DNA from: Streptomyces sp. CB02400
GTDB taxonomy: Bacteria > Actinomycetota > Actinomycetes > Streptomycetales > Streptomycetaceae
DNA: 64,000 bases
Direction: 5' to 3'
NCBI RefSeq assembly: GCF_001905725.1
Contig: NZ_LIWB01000027.1
Span: 1-64,000, forward strand
In this document: positions 8,058-16,271 of the stretch, one piece after another
Numbering within the stretch: position 1 is the first letter of the stretch
Layout: each line of letters begins with the position of its first letter
Notes under the pieces: generated by a model
Seen by the model: the letters and a program-made list of their open reading frames with translations, nothing else
What the model was told of the DNA's origin: nothing
The model's database searches: none
Translations under genes and position numbers: made by a program

Positions 8058-9263
8058 GTGCCCGAACCCGAAACCAGCACCAACGAAGCCGCCGCACGCC
8101 CCGCCCATCCGCATGCCGCGACGCTGAAGCGGCTGGAGAGGTCGTCCGGCAGTCTCGCCGCGCAGGCGATCGCGCGGATGGACGAGACGCTGTCCTGGTA
8201 CCGGGCCATGCCCCCGGAGAACCGATCCTGGATCGGCCTGGTCGCGCAGGCGGGCATCGCCGCGTTCACCGAGTGGTTCCGGCGCCCCGACGCCCCGCAG
8301 GCCATCTCCACCGATGTGTTCGGCACCGCGCCGCGCGAGCTGACCCGGGCGATCACGCTGCGGCAGACCGTGGAGATGGTGCGCACCACCATCGAGGTCA
8401 TGGAGTCCGCCATCGACGAGGTGGCGGCGCCCGGCGACGAGAGCGTGCTGCGCGAGGCGCTGCTCGTGTACGCCCGGGAGATCGCCTTCGCCACCGCCCA
8501 GGTGTACGCGCAGGCCGCCGAGGCACGGGGTGCCTGGGACGCGCGGCTGGAGTCGCTGGTGGTGAACGCGGTGCTCAGCGGTGAGGCGGACGAGGGGGCC
8601 GTGTCGCGGGCCGCCGCACTGGGGTGGAACTCGCCCGATCATGTGTGCGTGGTGCTGGGCACCGCGCCGGACGGGGACTCCGAGCTGACCGTGGAGGCCA
8701 TCCGGCGGGCCGCCCGGCACGCCAAGCTCCAGGTGCTGACCGGGGTGCTCGGCGACCGGCTCGTGGTGATCGCGGGCGGCAGCGACAATCCGCTGGCCGT
8801 CGCCAAGTCGCTGATCGGGCCGTACGCGGCGGGGCCGGTCGTCGCCGGTCCGGTGGTTCCCGACCTGCTGGCCGCGACCCGGTCCGCGCAGGCCGCCGCG
8901 GCGGGGCTCAAGGCGTGTTCCGCCTGGCAGGACGCCCCGCGCCCGGTACTGGCGGACGATCTGCTGCCGGAGCGGGCGATCGCCTCGGACCCCTCCGCCC
9001 GCGAGCAGTTGGTGGAGGAGATCTACAGACCGCTGGAGGAGGCCGGGGCCGCGCTGCTGGAGACGCTCAGTGTCTATCTGGAGCAGGCGAGCAGTCTCGA
9101 AGGCGCGGCGCGGATGCTGTTCGTTCACCCCAACACCGTTCGTTACCGGCTCCGACGTGTGACTGACGTCACCGGATGGTCACCCTCCGATGTACGCTCT
9201 GCGTTCACGCTGCGGATCGCGCTGATCCTGGGGCGCCTGGCCGATGGCGATCTCCATCCCTAG
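8058..9263 (+). CDS. fasR: PucR-family regulator of fatty-acid synthesis FasR
   Basis: This is a 401-residue regulator with a C-terminal PucR-type helix-turn-helix (SSLEGAARMLFVHPNTVRYRLRRV, about residues 345-370, within a longer conserved block). Its position directly upstream of fabD-fabH-acpP-fabF is that of FasR in Streptomyces coelicolor, a transcriptional activator of this operon. GTG 8058 has no clear ribosome site and may be a leaderless start. The stop (9261-9263) is followed at once by a palindrome (9266-9286) that could be its binding site upstream of fabD. Confidence 0.9.
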   Translation: MPEPETSTNEAAARPAHPHAATLKRLERSSGSLAAQAIARMDETLSWYRAMPPENRSWIGLVAQAGIAAFTEWFRRPDAPQAISTDVFGTAPRELTRAITLRQTVEMVRTTIEVMESAIDEVAAPGDESVLREALLVYAREIAFATAQVYAQAAEARGAWDARLESLVVNAVLSGEADEGAVSRAAALGWNSPDHVCVVLGTAPDGDSELTVEAIRRAARHAKLQVLTGVLGDRLVVIAGGSDNPLAVAKSLIGPYAAGPVVAGPVVPDLLAATRSAQAAAAGLKACSAWQDAPRPVLADDLLPERAIASDPSAREQLVEEIYRPLEEAGAALLETLSVYLEQASSLEGAARMLFVHPNTVRYRLRRVTDVTGWSPSDVRSAFTLRIALILGRLADGDLHP

Positions 9264-9265
9264 CC

Positions 9266-9286
9266 TTTTGTCGGGGCCCCACAAAA
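9266..9286. promoter_or_regulatory. Candidate FasR operator upstream of fabD
   Basis: TTTTGT (9266-9271) and ACAAAA (9281-9286) form a perfect inverted repeat around CGGGGCCCC. It lies just after fasR and 67 bp before the fabD start, where an activator of the fab operon would bind. Assignment to FasR is an inference from position. Confidence 0.5.
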
Positions 9287-9352
9287 CCGCCTCCTGTTCT
9301 TCGTCCTTGTCCCCACGGGCGGCCGTGGCCGCCCCCAAGAGAGAGTGTGAGA

Positions 9353-10264
9353 GTGCTCGTACTCGTCGCTCCCGGCCAGGGTGCCCAGACTCCCGGCTTT
9401 CTGACTGAATGGCTCGACCTCCCCGGTGCCGGGGAGCGCGTCGCCGCGTGGTCCGACGCCATCGGACTCGACCTCGCCCACTACGGCACGAAGGCCCACG
9501 CGGACGCGATCCGCGACACGGCCGTCGCCCAGCCGCTGCTGGTCGCGGCCGGGCTGCTGTCCGCCTCCGCGCTCGGAGACGTGGCACCCGGTGCCGTCGC
9601 CGGTCACAGCGTCGGTGAGATCACCGCCGCCGCCTTCGCGGGCGTGCTCGACGACGCCGCCGCGCTCTCCCTGGTCCGCGAGCGGGGTCTGGCCATGGCC
9701 GACGCCGCCGCGATCGCCGAGACCGGCATGGCGGCGCTGCTCGGCGGCGACCCCGAGGTGACCGTGGCGCACCTGGAGAAGCTGGGTCTGACCCCGGCGA
9801 ACGTCAACGGCGCGGGCCAGATCGTCGCGGCCGGCACCAAGGAGCAGCTCGCCGCGCTGGAGGCGGACAAGCCCGAGGGCGTGCGCAAGGTCGTCACGCT
9901 CAAGGTGGCCGGCGCCTTCCACACCCACCACATGGGTCCCGCCGTGGACACGCTGGCGAAGGCCGCCGAGGCCCTGACGCCGGGCGACCCGAAGGTCACC
10001 TACGTGTCGAACAAGGACGGCAGGACGGTCGCGACCGGCGCCGAGGTGCTTCAGCGCCTGGTCGGCCAGGTCGCCAACCCGGTCCGCTGGGACCTGTGCA
10101 TGGAGACCTTCAAGGAGCTCGGCGTCACCGCCCTCCTGGAGGTCTGTCCCGGCGGCACGCTGACCGGCCTCGCCAAGCGCGCCCTGCCCGGTGTGAAGAC
10201 GCTGGCCCTGAAGACCCCCGCCGACCTCGACGCGGCCCGCGAGCTCGTCGCCGAGCACGCCTGA
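9353..10264 (+). CDS. fabD: Malonyl-CoA:ACP transacylase FabD
   Basis: This 303-residue cytoplasmic enzyme moves malonyl from CoA to acyl carrier protein, supplying type II fatty-acid synthesis and, in Streptomyces, type II polyketide synthesis. The start at GTG 9353 gives MLVLVAPGQGAQTPGF, the usual N-terminus, with GAGAGA upstream. The nucleophile is S86 in GHSVGEI; the catalytic His region is AGAFHTHHM. It is the first gene of fabD-fabH-acpP-fabF, 23 bp before fabH. Confidence 0.97.
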   Translation: MLVLVAPGQGAQTPGFLTEWLDLPGAGERVAAWSDAIGLDLAHYGTKAHADAIRDTAVAQPLLVAAGLLSASALGDVAPGAVAGHSVGEITAAAFAGVLDDAAALSLVRERGLAMADAAAIAETGMAALLGGDPEVTVAHLEKLGLTPANVNGAGQIVAAGTKEQLAALEADKPEGVRKVVTLKVAGAFHTHHMGPAVDTLAKAAEALTPGDPKVTYVSNKDGRTVATGAEVLQRLVGQVANPVRWDLCMETFKELGVTALLEVCPGGTLTGLAKRALPGVKTLALKTPADLDAARELVAEHA

Positions 10265-10287
10265 CGCCCTTTAAGGAGCCGACCCGC

Positions 10288-11289
10288 ATGGCGAAGATCA
10301 AGCCCAGCAAGGGCGCCCCGTACGCGCGCATCCTCGGCGTGGGCGGCTACCGGCCCACCCGGGTCGTGCCGAACGAGGTGATCCTGGAGACGATCGACTC
10401 GTCCGACGAGTGGATCCGCTCGCGCTCCGGCATCGAGACCCGGCACTGGGCGTCCGACGAGGAGACCGTCGCCGCGATGTCCGTCGAGGCGTCCGGCAAG
10501 GCGATCGCGGACGCCGGGATCGACGCCTCGCGGATCGGCGCCGTCGTCGTCTCGACCGTCTCGCACTTCAGCCAGACCCCGGCCGTCGCGACCGAGATCG
10601 CCCACAAGCTGGGCACGGACAAGGCCGCCGCCTTCGACATCTCGGCCGGCTGCGCGGGCTTCGGCTACGGGCTGACGCTGGCCAAGGGCATGGTGGTGGA
10701 AGGTTCCGCCGAGTACGTGCTCGTCATCGGTGTGGAGCGGCTGAGCGACCTGACCGACCTGGAGGACCGGGCCACGGCCTTCCTGTTCGGTGACGGCGCG
10801 GGCGCGGTGGTCGTCGGCCCCTCCCGGGAGCCCGCGATCGGCCCGACCGTGTGGGGCTCGGAGGGCGACAAGTCCGAGACCATCAAGCAGACCGTGCCGT
10901 GGACGGACTACCGCGACGGGACCGTCGAGAAGTTCCCGGCGATCACGCAGGAAGGCCAGGCGGTGTTCCGCTGGGCCGTGTTCGAGATGGCGAAGGTCGC
11001 TCAGCAGGCGCTGGACGCGGCCGGGATCACCGCGGACGAACTGGACGTCTTCATCCCGCACCAGGCCAATGTGCGGATCATCGACTCGATGGTGAAGACC
11101 CTGAAACTGCCGGAGCACGTCACGGTCGCCCGTGACATCCGCACCACCGGCAACACCTCGGCCGCCTCGATCCCGCTCGCGATGGAGCGGCTCCTGGCGA
11201 CCGGCGAGGCGAAGAGCGGCGACACCGCGCTCGTCATCGGCTTCGGGGCGGGTCTCGTCTACGCCGCTACGGTCGTTACTCTCCCCTAG
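10288..11289 (+). CDS. fabH: 3-oxoacyl-ACP synthase III FabH
   Basis: This 333-residue condensing enzyme starts fatty-acid chains by joining a short acyl-CoA (often branched in Streptomyces) to malonyl-ACP. AAGGAG (10273-10278) precedes ATG 10288. The catalytic triad is visible: C122 in DISAGCAGFGYG, His in FIPHQAN, Asn in TGNTSAAS. It is the second gene of the fab operon. Confidence 0.97.
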   Translation: MAKIKPSKGAPYARILGVGGYRPTRVVPNEVILETIDSSDEWIRSRSGIETRHWASDEETVAAMSVEASGKAIADAGIDASRIGAVVVSTVSHFSQTPAVATEIAHKLGTDKAAAFDISAGCAGFGYGLTLAKGMVVEGSAEYVLVIGVERLSDLTDLEDRATAFLFGDGAGAVVVGPSREPAIGPTVWGSEGDKSETIKQTVPWTDYRDGTVEKFPAITQEGQAVFRWAVFEMAKVAQQALDAAGITADELDVFIPHQANVRIIDSMVKTLKLPEHVTVARDIRTTGNTSAASIPLAMERLLATGEAKSGDTALVIGFGAGLVYAATVVTLP

Positions 11290-11369
11290 GCACTCCGTGC
11301 CGGACCGTGCGTCCGGTACGCGAGGAACCACCACCCCATCCTCTGGAATCACAACGAAGGAGCGCCACC

Positions 11370-11627
11370 ATGGCCGCCACTCAGGAAGAGATCGTCGCCG
11401 GTCTCGCGGAGATCGTGAACGAGATCGCCGGCATCCCGGTTGAGGACGTCCAGCTGGACAAGTCCTTCACCGACGACCTGGACGTCGACTCGCTGTCCAT
11501 GGTCGAGGTCGTCGTCGCCGCCGAAGAGCGCTTCGACGTCAAGATCCCGGACGACGACGTCAAGAACCTCAAGACGGTCGGCGACGCGACCGAGTACATC
11601 CTCAAGCACCAGGACCTGGGCAAGTAG
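11370..11627 (+). CDS. acpP: Acyl carrier protein AcpP
   Basis: This 85-residue acidic carrier protein holds growing acyl chains on a phosphopantetheine arm attached to S41 in DLDVDSLSMVE. GAAGGA (11356-11361) lies 8 nt before ATG 11370. It sits between fabH and fabF, as usual in Streptomyces. Hairpins follow it and may tune the ratio of ACP to FabF. Confidence 0.97.
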   Translation: MAATQEEIVAGLAEIVNEIAGIPVEDVQLDKSFTDDLDVDSLSMVEVVVAAEERFDVKIPDDDVKNLKTVGDATEYILKHQDLGK

Positions 11628-11639
11628 GTCCTAGCCCTG

Positions 11640-11684
11640 CCGGGCCTTCCCCACGGGAGGCCCGGAGGCCGGGGCACCCCGGCC
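11640..11684 (+). terminator. Tandem hairpins between acpP and fabF
   Basis: Two stem-loops: CCGGGCCT/AGGCCCGG (11640-11665, 10-nt loop) and GGCCGGGG/CCCCGGCC (11667-11684, 2-nt loop). They lie just after the acpP stop and may act as a partial terminator or mRNA stabiliser, giving more ACP transcript than fabF. Confidence 0.5.
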
Positions 11685-11742
11685 CCGCCACCCGGCGGTG
11701 GCGCCGTACGAATCCTCGTAATCCGTTGGAGAAAGAATTCCG

Positions 11743-13014
11743 ATGAGCCCGACCAATCGCACCGTGGTCGTCACCGGTATCGGCGCAACCACACCGCTGG
11801 GTGGCGACGCAGCCTCGACCTGGGAGGGACTGGTCGCCGGACGTTCCGGCGTCAAGGCCCTCACGGAGGAGTGGGCCGCCGAGCAGGCGGTCCGTATCGC
11901 GGCCCGGGTGGCCGTGGAGCCCACCGAGGTCATCCCCCGGCCGCAGGCCCGCCGCCTGGACCGTTCGGCGCAGTTCGCGCTGATCGCGGCCAAGGAGGCG
12001 TGGGCCGACGCCGGCTTCGAAGCCAAGGCCGGTGAGGACCCGAGCGTCGACCCGGACCGGCTGGGCGCGGTCATCGCCTCCGGCATCGGCGGTGTGACGA
12101 CCCTGCTGGACCAGCACGACGTGCTGAAGGAGAAGGGCGTACGCCGTGTCTCCCCGCACACCGTCCCCATGCTGATGCCGAACGGCCCGTCCGCGAACGT
12201 GGGTCTCGCGGTGGGCGCCCGCGCCGGTGTGCACACCCCGGTCTCCGCGTGCGCGTCGGGTGCCGAGGCCATCGGCTACGCCATCGAGATGATCCGCACC
12301 GGTCGTGCCGACGTCGTCGTCGCGGGCGGCACGGAGGCGGCGATCCACCCGCTGCCGATCGCCGCGTTCGGCAACATGATGGCGATGTCCAAGAACAACG
12401 ACGACCCCGAGGGCGCGTCGCGCCCCTACGACGTCGCCCGTGACGGCTTCGTCATGGGTGAGGGCGCGGGTGTCGTCGTGCTGGAGTCCGCCGAGCACGC
12501 CGCCGCGCGTGGTGCCCGCGTGTACGCGGAGGCGGTCGGGCAGGGCATCTCGGCCGACGCGCACGACATCGTGCAGCCGGAGCCGGAGGGGCGGGGCATC
12601 TCGCACGCCCTGCAGAACCTGCTGGAGCGGACGGATCTGGATCCGGCGGAGATCGTGCACGTCAACGCGCACGCGACCTCTACGCCGGCCGGTGACATCG
12701 CGGAGCTGAAGGCGCTGCGGAAGGTGTTCGGGGACCACGCGGACCACTTCGCGGTCTCCGCGACGAAGTCGATGACGGGGCATCTGCTGGGTGGGGCGGG
12801 TGGGGTGGAGTCCGTGGCCACCGTGCTCGCGCTGTACCACCGGGTGGCTCCGCCGACGATCAATGTCGAGAACCTTGATCCTGAGGCCGAGGCGGCGGCG
12901 GATGTCGTCCGTGGTGAGGCGCGGAAGTTGCCCGTGGACGGGCGGATCGCCGCGTTGAACGACTCGTTCGGGTTCGGTGGGCACAACGTGGTGCTGGCGT
13001 TCCGGTCCGTGTGA
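11743..13014 (+). CDS. fabF: 3-oxoacyl-ACP synthase II FabF
   Basis: This 423-residue elongating condensing enzyme has C170 (PVSACASG), the two active-site histidines (NAHATSTPAGD and GHLLGGAGG) and the C-terminal GFGGHN loop. GGAGAAAG lies upstream of ATG 11743. It is the last gene of the fab operon. It elongates acyl-ACP with malonyl-ACP in the cytoplasm. Confidence 0.97.
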   Translation: MSPTNRTVVVTGIGATTPLGGDAASTWEGLVAGRSGVKALTEEWAAEQAVRIAARVAVEPTEVIPRPQARRLDRSAQFALIAAKEAWADAGFEAKAGEDPSVDPDRLGAVIASGIGGVTTLLDQHDVLKEKGVRRVSPHTVPMLMPNGPSANVGLAVGARAGVHTPVSACASGAEAIGYAIEMIRTGRADVVVAGGTEAAIHPLPIAAFGNMMAMSKNNDDPEGASRPYDVARDGFVMGEGAGVVVLESAEHAAARGARVYAEAVGQGISADAHDIVQPEPEGRGISHALQNLLERTDLDPAEIVHVNAHATSTPAGDIAELKALRKVFGDHADHFAVSATKSMTGHLLGGAGGVESVATVLALYHRVAPPTINVENLDPEAEAAADVVRGEARKLPVDGRIAALNDSFGFGGHNVVLAFRSV

Positions 13015-13240
13015 CCGGGGCTGTCTGGAGGGCCTTCACCCTTGGCGGGGTGGGGGCCCTTTGCCGTGCGGTGCTGTGGGGGTGTGCCGGGGGGTTCTTC
13101 GCCCCCGCCGCCCTCACCCTTCCCGTCCCTAAGGGGCTTCGCCCCTTTGACCCCATGGGGGCTCGGTCGGGTGCGGATCCGTCGGGGCTGAGCGCGCAGT
13201 TCCCCGCGCCCCTTTCGGGGCGCTGTGCCTCGGGGTGTTC
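13015..13240. repeat. Streptomyces intergenic hairpin-repeat region
   Basis: This stretch between convergent fabF and the DUF3145 gene contains three hairpins: GGGGG/CCCCC around TTCTTCG near 13095, AAGGGG/CCCCTT (13131-13147), and GCGCCCC/GGGGCGC (13206-13223). The 19-mer GCGCAGTTCCCCGCGCCCC (13194-13212) recurs exactly at 59260-59278. Such elements are dispersed in many Streptomyces genomes. Here they can end transcription from both sides. Confidence 0.75.
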
Positions 13241-13735
13241 TCAGACCACCTGGTGGAGCCAGCGGACCGGGGCGCCTTCGCCTGCGTAGCGGAAGGGTTC
13301 CAGTTCGTCGTCCCAGGGTTTGCCGAGGAGTCTGGCGATTTCTGATTCCAGGTCGGTCTGTTCGGTCTGGGCGCGGGTCAGGGCGGCGCGGAGGCGGTCC
13401 TCGGGGATGAGGATGTCGCCGTGGATGCCGGTGACCGCGTGGAAGATACCCAGGTCGGGGGTGCAGCTGTAGCGCTCGCCCTCGGCGGTGGGGCAGGGTT
13501 CCGAGGTGACCTCGAAGCGCAGCATCTGCCAGCCGCGCAGCGCGGAGGCGAGTTTGGAGGCGGTGCCGGCCTGGCCCTGCCAGGAGAACTCCGAGCGCCA
13601 GGTGCCGGGGGAGGCGGGCTGGCGGATCCAGTCCAGGCTGACGCGCGTGCCGAGCACCCCGGCAATGGCCCACTCGACGTGCGGGCACAACGCGCGCGGC
13701 GCGGAGTGCACGTACAGAACTCCACGAGTCGTCAC
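13241..13735 (-). CDS. DUF3145 family protein
   Basis: This conserved 164-residue actinobacterial protein of unknown function is convergent with fabF. Visible family features are the MTTRGVLYVHSAPRALCPHVEWA start and the LDWIRQP segment. It has no signal peptide or membrane segment and is probably cytoplasmic. Its position next to fabF matches S. coelicolor gene order. No biochemical role can be assigned from sequence. Confidence 0.85.
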   Translation of the reverse strand: MTTRGVLYVHSAPRALCPHVEWAIAGVLGTRVSLDWIRQPASPGTWRSEFSWQGQAGTASKLASALRGWQMLRFEVTSEPCPTAEGERYSCTPDLGIFHAVTGIHGDILIPEDRLRAALTRAQTEQTDLESEIARLLGKPWDDELEPFRYAGEGAPVRWLHQVV

Positions 13736-13918
13736 CGGAACCTCCGGACGGAACAGGCGCGGTCCGGGTGGACCACGTTGATGGCGAGGCTACCGTGCGA
13801 CGGTGCAAGGAGTGTGACGTACCGTCGGTCCCGGTGCCGGGAAACCTCCAGGGTTCACCCGGCAGGACGCCTGTACGGGTGTGCAACGAACACACCACGA
13901 CACACGGGGAGGCGATGG

Positions 13919-14830
13919 ATGGAGCAGGCGATGCGGAGGCGCGGGCGCCGTTCAGGGGCTGTGCTCGCCGTGATGACGGCCGTCACGCTGGGCGTGGCCG
14001 GCTGTGATGCCGTCGACGGCGGCTCCCCCGCCCCGTCGGGCACGGCGGCGGAGAAGGGGCGGCCGTCCCCGAAGCCCACACCGGTGTGGGACACCGGTCC
14101 GGAGTCGGTCGCCGCCGTGGGGGACTCGATCACGCGCGGCTTCGACGCGTGCGCGGTGCTGACGGACTGCCCCGAGGTGTCGTGGGCGACGGGCGGCAGC
14201 GAGGAGGTCGACAGTCTCGCCGTACGGCTGCTGGGGCGGGCGGGGGCGGCCGAGCGGAGCTGGAACTACTCGGTGACCGGAGCCCGGATGGCGGATCTGC
14301 CGGAACAGATGGCGCGGGCGGTGCGGCGGGGTCCGGAGCTGGTGGCGGTGATGGCCGGGGCGAACGACGCCTGCCGGGAGACGACGTCGGCGATGACGTC
14401 GGTGGACGACTTCCGGGCCGGCTTCCAGGAGGCGATGCGCACGCTGCGCGAGGCGCTGCCCAAGGCGCAGGTGTATGTGGCGAGCGTGCCGAACCTGAAG
14501 CGGCTCTGGTCGCAGGGGCGGACCAATCCGCTGGGCAAGCAGGTGTGGAAGCTGGGCATCTGCCCTTCGATGCTGGGCGACGCGGACGCGCTGGACGCGG
14601 CGGCGACGCTGCGGCGCGAGACGGTGCAGAACCGGGTGGAGGACTACAACGAGGTGCTGGAGGAGGTCTGCGCGAAGGACCGCCGCTGCCGCTTCGACGG
14701 CGGCGCGGTGTACGAGTACCGTTTCGGCACCGACGAGTTGAGCCGCTGGGACTGGTTCCACCCCAGTGTCGAGGGGCAGGCCGAGCTGGCCGAGATCGCG
14801 TACCGGACGGTCACGGCGAAGCAGCCGTGA
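13919..14830 (+). CDS. SGNH/GDSL-family hydrolase lipoprotein
   Basis: This is a 303-residue secreted lipoprotein. GGGGAGG lies 6 nt before ATG 13919. The signal peptide ends in a lipobox (TLGVAGC, C29). SGNH blocks are visible: VGDSITRG (nucleophile Ser), GAND (Asn), and DWFHPS (Asp/His). The conserved Cys pairs suit an extracytoplasmic fold. It probably acts as an esterase or lipase at the cell surface, substrate unknown. It precedes the mutarotase gene by 15 bp, perhaps cotranscribed. Confidence 0.85.
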   Translation: MEQAMRRRGRRSGAVLAVMTAVTLGVAGCDAVDGGSPAPSGTAAEKGRPSPKPTPVWDTGPESVAAVGDSITRGFDACAVLTDCPEVSWATGGSEEVDSLAVRLLGRAGAAERSWNYSVTGARMADLPEQMARAVRRGPELVAVMAGANDACRETTSAMTSVDDFRAGFQEAMRTLREALPKAQVYVASVPNLKRLWSQGRTNPLGKQVWKLGICPSMLGDADALDAAATLRRETVQNRVEDYNEVLEEVCAKDRRCRFDGGAVYEYRFGTDELSRWDWFHPSVEGQAELAEIAYRTVTAKQP

Positions 14831-14845
14831 CTTATTGTTTCGCAC

Positions 14846-15823
14846 ATGAACGAACTCTTCGGCACACTTTCCGACGGCACGCCGGTGCACCGTTGGACCC
14901 TGGAGCGGGCGGGCGTACGGGTACGGATCCTGTCCTACGGCGGGATCGTGCAGGACGTCGAGGTGCCGGACCGGGACGGGCGGACCGGGAGCGTGGTGCT
15001 GGGGTTCTCCGACCTGGACGGCTACCTCCGGCACCCGGAACCCTTCCTGGGCGCCCTGATCGGGCGGTACGCCAACCGGATCGCGGGCGCCCGCTTCTCC
15101 CTGGCGGGGCGCGACCACACGCTCGCCGCGAACAACGGGCCGAACTCGCTGCACGGCGGTGAGCGGGGCTTCGACAAGCGGGTGTGGGACGCGAGCCCGG
15201 TCGAACACGGTCTGCGGCTCTCCCTGGTCGGTGAGGACGGCGAGGAGGGCTTCCCGGGCCGTCTGGAGGTCTCCGTGACGTACTCGCTGGACGAGCGGGG
15301 CGCGCTGGGGATCGCGTACGAGGCGGTGACGGACGCGCCGACGCATGTGAACCTGACGAACCACTCGTACTGGAACCTGGCAGGCGCCGGCTCCGGCAGC
15401 GCGGCCGGGCACGAGCTGCGGCTCGCGGCCTCCCGCTACACCCCGTCCGACGCGGACCTGATCCCGAGCGGTGAGCTCGCCGACGTCACCGGGACCCGTT
15501 TCGACTTCCGTGAGGCACGGAAGGCGGGCACCGGGTACGACGACAACTTCGTGCTCGACAAGGGGGTGACGGCGGCCGCCGAGGAGGTCGCCGAGCTGTA
15601 CGACCCGGCGTCGGGCCGGGTGCTGACGGTGGCGACCACCGAGCCCGGCATGCAGCTCTACACCTCGGACCACATCGGGGAGCCCTTCACCCCCGGTGAC
15701 GGCATCGCGCTGGAGACCCAGCACTTCCCGGACTCCCCGAACCGTCCGGAGTTCCCGAGCACGGTCCTGAAGCCGGGTGAGGTGTTCCGGTCGGAGACGG
15801 TGTACGGGTTCGGGGTGCGGTAG
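14846..15823 (+). CDS. Galactose mutarotase / aldose 1-epimerase
   Basis: This 325-residue cytoplasmic enzyme interconverts sugar anomers. Family motifs are ILSYGGIVQDVEVPDR, GRYANRI, NNGPNSLHGG, the HSYWNLAG segment with the catalytic His, and a C-terminal ETQHFPDSPN containing the catalytic Glu region. There is no clear ribosome site before ATG 14846; TATTGT a few bases upstream could be a -10 box of a leaderless transcript. A second mutarotase with an export signal lies at 29292-30452. Confidence 0.92.
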   Translation: MNELFGTLSDGTPVHRWTLERAGVRVRILSYGGIVQDVEVPDRDGRTGSVVLGFSDLDGYLRHPEPFLGALIGRYANRIAGARFSLAGRDHTLAANNGPNSLHGGERGFDKRVWDASPVEHGLRLSLVGEDGEEGFPGRLEVSVTYSLDERGALGIAYEAVTDAPTHVNLTNHSYWNLAGAGSGSAAGHELRLAASRYTPSDADLIPSGELADVTGTRFDFREARKAGTGYDDNFVLDKGVTAAAEEVAELYDPASGRVLTVATTEPGMQLYTSDHIGEPFTPGDGIALETQHFPDSPNRPEFPSTVLKPGEVFRSETVYGFGVR

Positions 15824-15844
15824 CCCGGCCTCCGCTCACACATA

Positions 15845-15880
15845 AGCCCCGGTCCGGGGTCAGGGTCCCGGACCGGGGCT
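15845..15880 (+). terminator. Terminator after mutarotase gene
   Basis: Perfect 14-bp inverted repeat AGCCCCGGTCCGGG (15845-15858) and its complement (15867-15880) with an 8-nt loop, 21 bp after the mutarotase stop. Confidence 0.85.
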
Positions 15881-16271
15881 GCTCATGTGGGTGCTTCCCG
15901 GATCAGACGTTAATCGCTGCGGTGGGATCAGGGTCCTCGATCAGCATGCCCGCTTGAATCTCGTACGAAGCCTTCACATATATATGACCGCGATGCGGTG
16001 GGTCGGGGTGTCGCTGGTGCGGACCGGCGCCGTACGGGGTGCCCCGCGTGGGTGTGGGCCGGGGGTGTCTGCGCAGCCCGGCGCTTACGGGGTGCCGTCG
16101 CGCCCACCCGTGCCGCCCCAGCGGCACGACTGCCCGCGGCTGATGCGGCATACGGCTGCCCGCGGCTGACGCGGCATGCGGCTGCCCGCGGTTGACGCGG
16201 TCCGTGTCGGGCACGCGATACTGCGGCCTTCGGCATCCCCGTACCCCACGACGACGGAAGGCCCAATCCCC
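15881..16271. other. Repeat-rich intergenic region
   Basis: No gene is supported. A block at about 16089-16139 (GTGCCGTCGCGCCCACCCG onward to CCGCGG) recurs almost exactly at 20698-20748, as does the neighbouring GCCCGGCGCTT sequence. It ends in the 26-bp tandem repeats at 16130-16200. The promoter of the following gene should lie between these repeats and 16256. Confidence 0.6.
16130..16200 (+). repeat. 26-bp tandem repeat, 2.7 copies
   Basis: Units at 16130-16155, 16156-16181 and a partial unit at 16182-16200, each beginning CTGCCCGCGG and carrying TGAYGCGGCATRCGG. The copies differ by only one or two bases. Confidence 0.85.

Noticed and set aside
7977..8097. Earlier start for the pirin gene at 8097
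   Set aside because: It would run into the fasR start and adds 34 residues not found in the family; ATG 7995 gives the standard N-terminus.
9176..9352. Upstream start of fabD within fasR
   Set aside because: It would add 59 residues overlapping fasR and the palindrome; the conserved FabD start is at 9353.
13131..13223. Hairpin cluster as a CRISPR or small RNA gene
   Set aside because: The stems differ in sequence and there are no regular spacers; terminator/repeat function explains them.
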